Under the pieces are notes generated by a model. The model ran no database searches. It was not told the DNA's origin and was given only the letters and a program-made list of their open reading frames with translations. Positions 10,107 to 17,681 of a stretch of DNA of 64,000 nucleotides are shown piece after piece. Within the stretch, counting starts at the first letter, position 1; each line of letters opens with the position of its first letter. The translations under genes were made by a program, and so were the position numbers. Location of the stretch: positions 124,001 to 188,000 of the forward strand of contig JADJOJ010000011.1 of NCBI GenBank assembly GCA_016713825.1. Reading direction: 5' to 3'. Source of the stretch: Candidatus Leptofilum gracile (GTDB lineage Bacteria; Chloroflexota; Anaerolineae; Promineifilales; Promineifilaceae).

Positions 10107-10805
10107 TTAGTTGGTTAAAATTGGCCGACTACCGAGCGTTTTAGATTGGTCTGCGAGGTGTGGTTCTGTGTGGCGCAGCAGAAAGATGCCTACCCAGATG
10201 AACCAGATGATGGAGCCGAGGCCAAAGGCGATGCCAAAATCGTGGAGGGGGGGAACGGCCGTAACCACGCCAGACGCCCCAACCAGGCAGCCCAGAACGT
10301 TTAAACCTTTGGGTAACCGGCCGGTTTGCCAGCCCGCCAGGCTCAACAGCAGCACCCAGATGCCGCCCGGCAGCTCAATGGCGCCCCCCAGCCCGTCGGC
10401 GATTGCCGAAAGCGCCAGCCAGACGGTGGTCGCTTGGGCTGGGTCCTGGGCGTACAAAGCCACGATGACGCGCTGGTTGTGTAGCAGCAGCAGCCCGCTG
10501 CCAATAACGGTGACCGTCCAGATGATGCCGAAAACGGCCGTAACCTGCGCCAGCGCCGGGGCGCTATCCTTCAGCCGTTCATGTAGCCCCAACACCAGCG
10601 GCACCATAAACACCCCAGCCACCAGATAGATCAGCAGATGCCATGCATACAGCAGCGCCTGATTGTCCATCATAAACGCCAAATATTGCTCAGGGGCCAC
10701 TTCCAAATAAGGTGCCAGGTAGGTAAAAGCGATGCTCAAGCCGATAATGTAGGCGGCAGCGTTAACCAGAGCGGCCGCGCCGCCCGCTTTTTGTAACTTA
10801 TTCAT
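10107..10805 (-). CDS. DUF4386-like multispanning membrane protein
   Basis: This 232-residue protein has about six membrane segments and no soluble domain. The opening (KAGGAAALVNAAAYIIG) and overall layout resemble DUF4386 proteins, which often sit with small HTH regulators. A strong AAAGGAG precedes the ATG. It lies 38 bases downstream of the XRE regulator and is probably the last gene of that operon. Confidence 0.65.
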   Translation of the reverse strand: MNKLQKAGGAAALVNAAAYIIGLSIAFTYLAPYLEVAPEQYLAFMMDNQALLYAWHLLIYLVAGVFMVPLVLGLHERLKDSAPALAQVTAVFGIIWTVTVIGSGLLLLHNQRVIVALYAQDPAQATTVWLALSAIADGLGGAIELPGGIWVLLLSLAGWQTGRLPKGLNVLGCLVGASGVVTAVPPLHDFGIAFGLGSIIWFIWVGIFLLRHTEPHLADQSKTLGSRPILTN

Positions 10806-10843
10806 TTTGTTCTCCTTTAAAATTTATTGGGAATATGCGTCAA

Positions 10844-11071
10844 TCAAAATTGATCCTTTTTGGGATCGTAACTAAAAACTTCTTCCAGCGGCGATTCAAA
10901 AACGTGGGCAATGCGAAACGCCAGTTCCAAAGAGGGTGGGTAATGCCCTTTTTCGATGGCGATGATGGTTTGACGGGTGACGCCCACTTTTTTGGCCAAC
11001 TCTTTTTGCGTCATCTCATTATGAAAAAAGCGCAGCTTGCGAATATTGTTGCTGATTGCGGTGTCGGCCAT
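10844..11071 (-). CDS. Small XRE-family HTH regulator
   Basis: A 75-residue Cro/C1-type helix-turn-helix protein: MTQKELAKKVGVTRQTI, then IEKGHYPPSLELAFRIAHVF and a short acidic tail ending in DPKKDQF. The start at 11071 is chosen because GGAGGGGG precedes it and the family is about 65-75 residues; a longer in-frame start at 11137 would lie inside the upstream gene. It begins one base after the stop of the DUF2178-like gene, so the two are translationally coupled, and it likely regulates this operon. Confidence 0.88.
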   Translation of the reverse strand: MADTAISNNIRKLRFFHNEMTQKELAKKVGVTRQTIIAIEKGHYPPSLELAFRIAHVFESPLEEVFSYDPKKDQF

Positions 11072-11072
11072 G

Positions 11073-11528
11073 TTAGAACCCCCTCCGGTAGAGCAGCAGT
11101 CTGGAAATATCTCCCACAATTTGGGCCAACACGCCAAAGAAGATGAGCAGCGAAAACATGATCAGCGGCGGCTGCCCGAAGGCGAAGGTGAGCATCGCTA
11201 CCAGGACGCCCAGCGAATAGACGGTGTAGGTAATGCTTGTGCCGCGCAGGTCGATGAGCTTGTCCCGCTCGTCGGCGATGTCTTCAATTTCTGGCTCCTT
11301 ATCGCCGGTTTGGATTACCTCGATAATGGCGGAGACGATCTGGGTGAGAATGGTGGCGGCAATGGTAACCACAACGGCCGCCACGATGATGATGACCCAA
11401 AGGCGGAAAACGTTTGGTTCGGTGAATGTTTCTGTAGCGGCCATTTGCAACACCCGGATGAGGAAGTAGGCCAAAATGAGCGTGAAGTTCACCAAAGTAA
11501 CGGTGATGTTTTTTTCTTGAAAAGACAT
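11073..11528 (-). CDS. DUF2178-like membrane protein
   Basis: A 151-residue protein with four membrane helices. The conserved cytoplasmic segment DERDKLIDLRG and the following helix pair match the DUF2178-type partners of small XRE regulators. The start at 11528 has GAGGG spaced correctly. First gene of the DUF2178-XRE-DUF4386 operon. The physiological role of the family is not known to me. Confidence 0.72.
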   Translation of the reverse strand: MSFQEKNITVTLVNFTLILAYFLIRVLQMAATETFTEPNVFRLWVIIIVAAVVVTIAATILTQIVSAIIEVIQTGDKEPEIEDIADERDKLIDLRGTSITYTVYSLGVLVAMLTFAFGQPPLIMFSLLIFFGVLAQIVGDISRLLLYRRGF

Positions 11529-11911
11529 GTTGCCCTCTTTTGTACAGTTGAATTCTTGCCGCAAAAACTTTGCCCGGCATGTTTGCTCTGTTTTACGTTT
11601 GGTAAGTTAGAACATACATATAGTAATTTGTTTTTTACATTGTGTCAAGAATATTTGACACACGATTGCAAATTGCATCGTTTCTTTGGGAATTTGCGGG
11701 GGGGGGATGCCCATGATGCATGATGCGCGGTATGTGCCCAGAGCTGCATGATGTGTCCGGCATTGCGTTTCACGGCAAACCCCATGAAATCCGGCAGGCA
11801 CCTGGCAATTTGGCGTAAAATTGACAACCTTAAGGTTGTATGCAAAAATAGAACAAGTGTTCCTTTTTGCCTGGATAATTAGCGAAATCGTTGTTAAAGG
11901 AGAAACCCAAA
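11529..11911. other. Divergent intergenic region with a poly-G tract
   Basis: No gene is evident. It separates the leftward DUF2178 operon from the rightward DUF1801 gene and must hold both promoters. A run of nine G lies at about 11698-11706, followed by short ATGATGC repeats. The base composition is more AT-rich than in the flanking genes. Confidence 0.5.
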
Positions 11912-12325
11912 ATGGCTGAAAACAAGACCCAACCAACGGATGAGAATGTGACAGATTTTCTAAATAGTGTGGCGCACGATACGCGGCGGGCGGATGGTTT
12001 TACCTTGTTGCAGATGATGGAGGAGATTACGGGGGAAACGGCCGTTCTCTGGGGCAGCATCGTTGGTTTTGGCAGCTACCATTACCAATACGAAAGCGGG
12101 CGCGAGGGGGATATGCCGCTGGTCGCTTTTTCACCGCGCAAGCAAAGCATGACGGTGTACATTTTGCCCGGCTTTGACGCATACGACGAACTGCTGAGCC
12201 AGCTGGGCAAACACAAAATTGGCAAAGCGTGCCTTTACATCAACAAGCTGGCCGACGTGGATGAAACCGTCCTGCGCCAGCTCATCAAACAATCCTACGA
12301 CCACATGAAAGCCACCAATCAATAG
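11912..12325 (+). CDS. DUF1801 (YdhG/CyaY-like) domain protein
   Basis: The protein is 137 residues from the ATG at 11912, which follows AAGGAG. It has the DUF1801 pattern: FLNSVAHDTRRADGFTLLQMMEEITG, then VGFGSYHYQY, LVAFSPRKQSMTVYI and KACLYINKLADVDETVLRQLI. The fold resembles CyaY/YjbR and is predicted to bind metal or small ligands; function is unknown. Single gene, with an ACGGCCGT palindrome encoding ETAV at about residue 45. Confidence 0.85.
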   Translation: MAENKTQPTDENVTDFLNSVAHDTRRADGFTLLQMMEEITGETAVLWGSIVGFGSYHYQYESGREGDMPLVAFSPRKQSMTVYILPGFDAYDELLSQLGKHKIGKACLYINKLADVDETVLRQLIKQSYDHMKATNQ

Positions 12326-12450
12326 GCTATCTGACCTGACTCATGCTCAAAGCGTTCGCAGAGTTACCAGACTTTTAATCCTTATAATCTGCGAAATCTT
12401 TGATAAAAAACTCAGTCAGGCTGACCTTTGGTCGAAAAGACCCCAACTCT

Positions 12451-13623
12451 TTACAGGCTATGGATGCTGTGGATGTAAAAGCGGCAGGCGTCCACAATTT
12501 GCTGCACCGGGCAGCTTTCGTCGCGCATGTGGGCCTGGCGGTAATCGCCCGGCCCAAAGCCGATGGTGGGGATGCCCAGGCTGACGGGCGTAACCGCGTT
12601 GGTGCTGAAATCCCAAAAGCCAAAGTTGGCCGGTTCTGCGCCAAAGGTTTGGCGGTAGGCGGCCACACACGCCTGGGTCAGCGGATGATCACGCGCGATT
12701 TGCCAGGCCGGATGGAACGGTTCGTAGCGCACTGCTTGCCCCGTCCAGCTGGTTTTGTGCAATACGCCGATGGCCCAGCTGGCGTTTTTGCCTGCGATGA
12801 GCTGCGCCATCTCTCGCCGGATCGTTTCTTCGGTTTCGCCGGGGATCATGCGGCGGTCCAGGTACACTTCGCAGGCGGTGGGCACGGCGTTGAGCGAGGC
12901 GCTGGCGCTGCTAATTTGGGAGATGACGAGGGTGGCTTTACGGCCGTTCCTCACCACCAACTCCTCATTCATCCTTTCCACCCGCTGGATAATCTCCGCC
13001 ATTTCATAAATGGCGTTGCGCCCTTTTTCTGGCGCGGCCCCGTGCGCCGACACGCCGTGGGTGGTGATGGCGATTTGCGCTTTCCCCTTGTGCCCCAGCA
13101 TAATCTGGTTGTTCGATGGCTCGCAAATCAGCACATAATCTGGCCTCAGGTTCAGCTCTTGGAAGAGATGCTTCAAATTTTCGCCGTCGCAATCTTCTTC
13201 CATGACGGTGCAGGAGACGTAGACGGTTTTTCCTTCGGCCAGCCCGCTCTTTTTGGCCACGATGCCTGCGTAAATAGCCGCCGCTGCCGCCGATTTCATA
13301 TCGACCGAGCCGCGTCCGTGCAGACGGCCGTTCCGCACCTCACCGCTAAACGGGGGAATCGCCCATTCGGCCGCGTCGTTCACGGCCACGGTATCCAGGT
13401 GGGCATCCAGCAGAATCGATTTTGGGCCAGCGCCAAGGCGGCCCAGCACGTTGCCCATTGAATCTATGAGAACCTCATCGTAGCCCAGCGCGATCATTTT
13501 TTGCTCAGCAAATTTAATCGCTTCTGCTTCTTGCCCTGGCAAGCTTTTGATTCGAACCAGGCTTTGCGCCAGTGCGATAATGTCTGCTTCCAGTTGTGGA
13601 GTTAATAAATTGGATATTACCAT
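12451..13623 (-). CDS. M20-family metallopeptidase/deacylase, YgeY-like
   Basis: This 390-residue two-metal amidohydrolase has metal ligands His75 and Asp77 in DAHLDTV, Asp108 in GRGSVDMKS, and the Glu142-Glu143 pair in MEEDCDG. The EEDCDG form is typical of the YgeY subgroup, linked in other bacteria to purine/selenium-dependent hydrolysis, but no selenium genes are near. The dimerisation domain lies at about residues 190-290. The ATG overlaps the stop of the GIY-YIG gene by seven bases, so translation is coupled. Confidence 0.87.
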   Translation of the reverse strand: MVISNLLTPQLEADIIALAQSLVRIKSLPGQEAEAIKFAEQKMIALGYDEVLIDSMGNVLGRLGAGPKSILLDAHLDTVAVNDAAEWAIPPFSGEVRNGRLHGRGSVDMKSAAAAAIYAGIVAKKSGLAEGKTVYVSCTVMEEDCDGENLKHLFQELNLRPDYVLICEPSNNQIMLGHKGKAQIAITTHGVSAHGAAPEKGRNAIYEMAEIIQRVERMNEELVVRNGRKATLVISQISSASASLNAVPTACEVYLDRRMIPGETEETIRREMAQLIAGKNASWAIGVLHKTSWTGQAVRYEPFHPAWQIARDHPLTQACVAAYRQTFGAEPANFGFWDFSTNAVTPVSLGIPTIGFGPGDYRQAHMRDESCPVQQIVDACRFYIHSIHSL

Positions 13624-14135
13624 TTTAAATTGTCTTCCGCCTTCACGGCGCGTTCGGCTTCAAAGATGAGTTTGCGCAGGCTGGCGCGGCGGCGGAATGG
13701 GGCGTTGGCGGGCAGGTAGGTGGGGGGAACGGCCGTTGCCGCCCCATTATGCACCACGTTAAAACAAGGCGCGTGCTGCCGGATGAGCCACTGCTCGGCC
13801 GTATTCAAATCATGGTGCAGATGGCTAAATTGCCCGTCTTGCGCACTCAGCAGCTCGATGGTGAAGTTCATCGATTTGGGCCAATTCACCCAGATAAAGC
13901 GCCCCGTAATCGAATGCCCCTTAAAGCCGCCCAGCAGATGTTCCCAGACGCGGGCAAAGGCCAACTGCGACTGCCCAACATAAAAAACCACGTTCTCGTC
14001 CCGAAACAGGTACAAATCCAGCCCTTGCCACGCTTCCGGGCAATGCTCGATGAGTAAAAACCGCTTGAGCGGCAGGCTGATTCTGCTCTCGCTTGGTGAA
14101 TGCCTGCCTGCTGCCTGGTCTGGGGACGTCACCAT
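13617..14135 (-). CDS. GIY-YIG-like nuclease domain protein
   Basis: This 172-residue protein has a segment LYLFRDENVVFYVGQSQ followed by RVWEHL that matches the GIY-YIG catalytic core (paired Tyr, then Arg). A C-terminal basic stretch (RRRASLRKLIF) follows. The start at 14135 has GGAGGAG at ideal spacing. It lies two bases after the upstream gene ends and overlaps the M20 gene by seven, so the three form one operon. Substrate is unknown; DNA repair or mobile DNA functions are typical for such domains. Confidence 0.68.
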   Translation of the reverse strand: MVTSPDQAAGRHSPSESRISLPLKRFLLIEHCPEAWQGLDLYLFRDENVVFYVGQSQLAFARVWEHLLGGFKGHSITGRFIWVNWPKSMNFTIELLSAQDGQFSHLHHDLNTAEQWLIRQHAPCFNVVHNGAATAVPPTYLPANAPFRRRASLRKLIFEAERAVKAEDNLKW

Positions 14136-14137
14136 AG

Positions 14138-14686
14138 TTACTCCTCCGCAACGTGCCGCGCCCAAATCTCTGGATACAGCTCCTGAAATGGGTGCCAGGT
14201 GTCCCGCTCGATGGCGGGGTCGTTGGAGCGCACGACGTTGAGCGAAATTTGCAGATTTTTGAGCGCGGTATCAAACTGGCTTTTGGAGCAGCCGTGCGCG
14301 TCGATGATTTCCCGGCGCAGGTCGGTGGTTTCCCACGGCTCATTGCGAATCATCTCAAAAATGTGGCCCGCCAGCACATTAAGCTGGCTGACCGGTTTGT
14401 AGGCGGCGGGGAAGTGGGTGTGGCGCAGGTACTCCATCGTCATCAGCACGGCAAAGCCGCCCTTGACTTTGCCGTAGAAAATCTCATCGGGGAAGGTGGC
14501 GGGCAGGCGATTTTTCCAATCCCAAACGGCCGTAACCTTCTCACTCCACCCTTGTTCACCTTCCTGCTTTTCTGGCAAATCGATATGTTCCCACAGCGAG
14601 GGCAGGCCGCTTTTTTCACTCTCAAAAATGGTGCAAATTTGCAGATCGCGGATTAAATACCGGGCTTCTTCAAATGTTTTGATCAT
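14138..14686 (-). CDS. Uncharacterised protein, possibly AlkZ-related
   Basis: This 182-residue soluble protein includes VWDWKNRLPATFPDEIFYGKVKGGF and a C-terminal helical part (LRREIIDAHGCSKSQFDTALKNLQISL) that reads like a winged helix. This resembles short proteins related to the AlkZ/YcaQ DNA glycosylases, but the match is from memory and weak. It heads an operon with the GIY-YIG and M20 genes, which fits a nucleic acid role. No catalytic residues can be assigned. Confidence 0.45.
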   Translation of the reverse strand: MIKTFEEARYLIRDLQICTIFESEKSGLPSLWEHIDLPEKQEGEQGWSEKVTAVWDWKNRLPATFPDEIFYGKVKGGFAVLMTMEYLRHTHFPAAYKPVSQLNVLAGHIFEMIRNEPWETTDLRREIIDAHGCSKSQFDTALKNLQISLNVVRSNDPAIERDTWHPFQELYPEIWARHVAEE

Positions 14687-14692
14687 GTCATT

Positions 14693-15070
14693 TTACCTTG
14701 GCACATTCCCTGAATTGCTTACCAATTTGCCCATACCATAGCCAACGGCCGTTCCCACCATCAACGGAACCGCGCCAAACAACGTGACCCCCAGCAGGGG
14801 CGATAAAACCAGCCCACCGCCTAGCCCGCCGACAAGGGCAATCGGGCAGGCCACCAGGTAGCCCACAATGGTTGAGACGCGGGTGGTGCGAACGGCCGTT
14901 TTGCCCAGCATAAACAGGAGGAACGCGGCGGAAAATATGCCCATCGGCAAAAAATAGAAGCTTTCCCAGATGTTGTCTGGCAAGCGTTGAAAGCGCAAAC
15001 CAAAAATAAGTATCTGCACCAGCGGCCAGATCAGCGAAAGAAAAATAAACCAGACATAGTTACGTTTCAT
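14693..15070 (-). CDS. Small four-helix membrane protein
   Basis: The ATG at 15070 gives 125 residues with four hydrophobic segments and glycine-rich turns (ALVGGLGGGLVLSPLLG). I do not recognise the family. An upstream in-frame region to 15343 is dismissed because it lacks membrane or domain character. TACAAT at 15082-15077 lies six bases before the ATG, which may indicate a leaderless start. Its stop is seven bases before the start of the AlkZ-like gene. Confidence 0.55.
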   Translation of the reverse strand: MKRNYVWFIFLSLIWPLVQILIFGLRFQRLPDNIWESFYFLPMGIFSAAFLLFMLGKTAVRTTRVSTIVGYLVACPIALVGGLGGGLVLSPLLGVTLFGAVPLMVGTAVGYGMGKLVSNSGNVPR

Positions 15071-15203
15071 GCGTTTATTGTACCCGATTGCCGAGCCCCT
15101 ACGTTTGATGGTTTGATTTTGTGGGAAACGGCCGTTTTCCCACCCAAACTTCACCTCTATTCCAAAGCGAACCCCAGCCGCATTTGGCCAGCGCCAATTT
15201 ATC

Positions 15204-15728
15204 TTAACGATACTCAAACAACCGGCTCCGACCATCTGCCGCAGCATAGCCCATAAGATATTGCCCCACCGTGGGCCTTTGTCGCTGGTTGGTTCGGTAG
15301 CGCAAATACAGAAAAAGCGCCAAAAATAAGAGGCTCCCCACAAGGTTAATGATTGTGTCGGTGGGCCTTATGAAATTGCGCGTAAATTCCCATTGAAACG
15401 ATCCCGTATAAAAAGATTCTGCGATGAGTGGCAGCAGCATTCTCAGCGCGCTGAAGCTGACGAAGAAAATATAGAGGTCCAGGATGAATGCACCTGCCAG
15501 ACGAGAAAAGGGCACTAAATTGGCCGTGTTTTGAAAAGGCTGCCTGGGAACCAGGTGTATTGCCAGAAAAAACAAAGCGCCCAGGCCAATAGCCAGAAGG
15601 GACGTTGAAGCCTCGACGGTGCACGCGTCATTGACACAGCGGACAAAAAAACCGATGGTTTGGTAGGCAATCGGGGAGATTACCACCAAACCTAAAATTA
15701 CCACGATTGCCATCGTTAAACGTTTCAT
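15204..15728 (-). CDS. RDD-like membrane protein
   Basis: This 174-residue protein has about four or five helices. The segment FSRLAGAFILDLYIFFV, the later helix SLLFLALFLYLRY and the ending TVGQYLMGY follow the RDD-domain pattern (Arg, Asp, Asp-rich first helix and a Thr-x-Gly-x-x-Leu end). RDD proteins are membrane proteins of mixed or unknown function. The start at 15728 has AGGAGG at correct spacing. Confidence 0.68.
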   Translation of the reverse strand: MKRLTMAIVVILGLVVISPIAYQTIGFFVRCVNDACTVEASTSLLAIGLGALFFLAIHLVPRQPFQNTANLVPFSRLAGAFILDLYIFFVSFSALRMLLPLIAESFYTGSFQWEFTRNFIRPTDTIINLVGSLLFLALFLYLRYRTNQRQRPTVGQYLMGYAAADGRSRLFEYR

Positions 15729-16028
15729 GCCAACCTCCTGAAAGCTAAAATAATACGGGCCGATGGTGGGGGAACGGCCGTTTCCCATCCCACCTTTCTC
15801 TCGTGCCAACGGAAACCGTTGGAGTATCACCTGGCTGCTTTGCGTCCCGTCGGCGCGAAAAATATGATGGTAGGGGCGAGGCGGTGGCGAAAAATGTGTG
15901 AGGGAACGAATCAACGCGTCTCGCCACCGCCTCGCCCTCAATTGCGGTGGTGCGGGCGAGGCAATCGGAGCGAAGGTGATTTGCTGGGCCAAGATCGTGG
16001 CCGATTGCCTCGCCCCTACGATTGTTGG
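15729..16028. other. Intergenic region with two consecutive long hairpins
   Basis: No gene is visible. The region contains two adjoining inverted repeats described separately (15868-15940 and 15952-16019) and an ACGGCCGT palindrome near 15772. The right side joins the cassette-like array. Confidence 0.6.
15868..16019. repeat. Pair of GGGCGAGGC hairpins
   Basis: The first inverted repeat pairs GGGGCGAGGCGGTGGCGA (from about 15872) with its complement ending near 15936. The second pairs GGGCGAGGCAATCGG (from about 15953) with CCGATTGCCTCGCCC ending near 16015. The two units share the GGGCGAGGC head, and a half-copy lies upstream of menA (about 3150-3174). This is a dispersed repeat, perhaps a non-autonomous element or a structured RNA. 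Confidence 0.65.
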
Positions 16029-16085
16029 TGGCCCCGCCCAGCATTCAACGTCGTCAAAAACGCCAAACCCAGCGCCATCCACGTT
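16029..16085 (-). repeat. Array repeat copy D (half unit)
   Basis: This shares the word W (cattcaa, then caaaaacgccaaaccca, then gcgccatcc on the + strand) with the copies at 16627, 16730, 17409, 17513 and with the carboxyltransferase 3' end at 19663. It lies directly downstream of orphan gene C and closes the array. Confidence 0.7.
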
Positions 16086-16136
16086 TGCATCGGAACCTGG
16101 ATGTAGCCGTCACTCTTCCAAAAATCTAGAAGAAGA

Positions 16137-16514
16137 TCACCTCGCGTGCCGAGGCGTCTTCAGCAAATCAGGCTCGGTAACCTGGACATGAATTTCTAAT
16201 TCATCTTCCGGTATTTCGTCTTGGAAATCAAGAATCAGTATCCAAGAAGTTGGAATTATTACACCGTTCTTTTGCCGCAAGGATAAATTCAATTTATCTC
16301 TTTCAATGAAAAATTGGTGTAACAGCTGCTTGTCATCCTGGCCTGTCTTTTCTCTGATTACAGCAGATTTTGTGTACAACAAGAAGACCGAACGCACTTC
16401 ATCATAAGATGACGCCGGTGCAAAACGACCAATGTATACTCCCATGCCATCATCATTTTTGGTAAGGGTGGATTCACCAATACATTTTTCGTTTGCATAA
16501 ACTTCATACTTCAT
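16137..16514 (-). CDS. Orphan gene C of the cassette-like array
   Basis: The protein has 125 residues from the ATG at 16514; the TTG at 16523 is also possible. It begins MKYEVYANEKCIGESTLT and reads as a beta-rich small soluble protein with an acidic ILDFQDEIPEDELEIHVQV segment. I do not recognise it. Base composition is clearly more AT-rich than the flanking housekeeping genes, and it carries no ACGGCCGT site, which suggests transfer from elsewhere. It is preceded and followed by array repeats. Confidence 0.6.
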   Translation of the reverse strand: MKYEVYANEKCIGESTLTKNDDGMGVYIGRFAPASSYDEVRSVFLLYTKSAVIREKTGQDDKQLLHQFFIERDKLNLSLRQKNGVIIPTSWILILDFQDEIPEDELEIHVQVTEPDLLKTPRHAR

Positions 16515-16585
16515 TTTTGCCAAAACCTTTCTTTAATCTAGTCCTCGTTAACGACACAACTTCAATTCGTTGCGGCAAAGTGTAC

Positions 16586-16770
16586 TTACATGCGGAAGGT
16601 GCCGAAACGGCCGTTTCCCCACCCCACATTCAAAGTAGCCAAAAACGCCAAACCCAACGCCATTCTTGTCTGGGCCGGGTCGAGGATACCGTCGTCCCAC
16701 AGGCGAGCAGTTGCAAAGTTTCCCGCCCACAATTCACTTTCATCAAAAACGCTAAACCCAATGCCATCCC
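16586..16770 (-). repeat. Array repeat copy C: duplicated carboxyltransferase 3' end
   Basis: On the minus strand this reads FATARLWDDGILDPAQTR, then MALGLAFLATLN and ends NGRFGTFRM plus TAA, the same as the real end of the carboxyltransferase gene at 19622-19757. Upstream of RLWDD the match to the gene stops and a second copy of word W (16730-16769) takes its place. It separates orphan genes B and C. Confidence 0.85.
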
Positions 16771-16778
16771 TGTTTTTG

Positions 16779-17339
16779 TTAGTCCCACCAATTGAATATG
16801 ACATCACCTACGGTTAGCGGAATAGAACTTATCCTCTGCCATTTGTGTATCATCTCGACTTCTTTTTGCGGCATTTCATGCCTATTTAATAGTTGAAGTT
16901 GTTTGTCCGTGTTGTTGTGACTGAATGTTAAAGGCTCTTTAAGTTCTACTGGTTCAAGAAATCTGTAAATAAGCCTGAATCGAAAAATAACATCTGATTG
17001 TTTGATTACTTGTGTTACCTTTTGCCAGCTATTTGAGGGTCCAAAAATATCGTTGCTTGTCTCATCTAGGGGAGTTGTCTTAACAGCGATAAACGGATAG
17101 TGGATATTTAAGAACAAAACAATGGCTTGGTCTGAGACATACTGTTGCTTAAGATACGCTAAATGGTAGTTGCCTGTACCTATTTTCTTCACGTTCCGGA
17201 TTTCTAGCACTTTCCCACTATACTGACCCATTACATCGTGGCATATTGTTTCAAACTTGCTGAAATCGACTACAGTTGGGCGAATTTCACCATTTTCCCA
17301 CCAATAACCAGAAATTCCATAACGCAATAAAGTATCCAT
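16779..17339 (-). CDS. Orphan gene B of the cassette-like array
   Basis: This 186-residue protein begins MDTLLRYGISGYWWENGEIR and ends VGDVIFNWWD. It is rich in aromatic residues and has no membrane segment or motif that I recognise. The DNA is AT-rich and lacks the ACGGCCGT palindrome. Its ends abut array repeats B and C. It could be an immunity-type or other accessory protein, but nothing in the sequence proves this. Confidence 0.65.
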   Translation of the reverse strand: MDTLLRYGISGYWWENGEIRPTVVDFSKFETICHDVMGQYSGKVLEIRNVKKIGTGNYHLAYLKQQYVSDQAIVLFLNIHYPFIAVKTTPLDETSNDIFGPSNSWQKVTQVIKQSDVIFRFRLIYRFLEPVELKEPLTFSHNNTDKQLQLLNRHEMPQKEVEMIHKWQRISSIPLTVGDVIFNWWD

Positions 17340-17367
17340 TGCACAAATGCCTCATTAACAATTTGTT

Positions 17368-17504
17368 TTACATGCGGAAGGTGCCGAAACGGCCGTTTCC
17401 CAACCCAGCATTCAACGTTGCCAAAAACGCCAACCCCAGCGCCATTCGTGTCTGGGCCAGGTCCAGGATGCCATCGTCCCACAGGCGAGTAATTGCAAAG
17501 TATC
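17368..17504 (-). repeat. Array repeat copy B: duplicated carboxyltransferase 3' end
   Basis: Encodes ITRLWDDGILDLAQTR, MALGLAFLATLNAG and NGRFGTFRM plus TAA on the minus strand, as in copy C and the true gene end. Homology to the gene ends near 17504. A diverged W word (17513-17550) follows, then the dispersed 28-base word at 17553-17580. In the minus frame it has a stop upstream, so it is not a free gene. Confidence 0.85.
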
Positions 17505-17552
17505 CCACCTACCATTCACCCTCATCAAAAAACACTAACCCTAGTGCCTCTC

Positions 17553-17580
17553 GCTGTGGCCGGTGTCCTCACCGCGCCAC
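17553..17580. repeat. Dispersed 28-base word, copy 2
   Basis: GCTGTGGCCGGTGTCC followed by a C/T-variable TCACCGCGCCAC; 26 of 28 bases agree with 4344-4371. Here it lies between the stop of orphan gene A (17588) and array repeat B. Confidence 0.6.
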
Positions 17581-17673
17581 CTAGAGTTCAAAATTCTAAG
17601 TGATAGGGATGCAATGAATTTTCTTCCCAAAAATATTTTTCTTCTGCGAAAACATTAGGAGCCATATTTCTAA

Positions 17674-17681
17674 AATAGTTG
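17674..17681. repeat. Target-site duplication, left copy
   Basis: AATAGTTG immediately left of the element; the same eight bases are immediately right of it at 19238-19245. Confidence 0.9.

Noticed and set aside
12400..13461. Long + strand frame opposite the M20 peptidase
   Set aside because: No domain signature; the minus strand has complete metal-ligand motifs.
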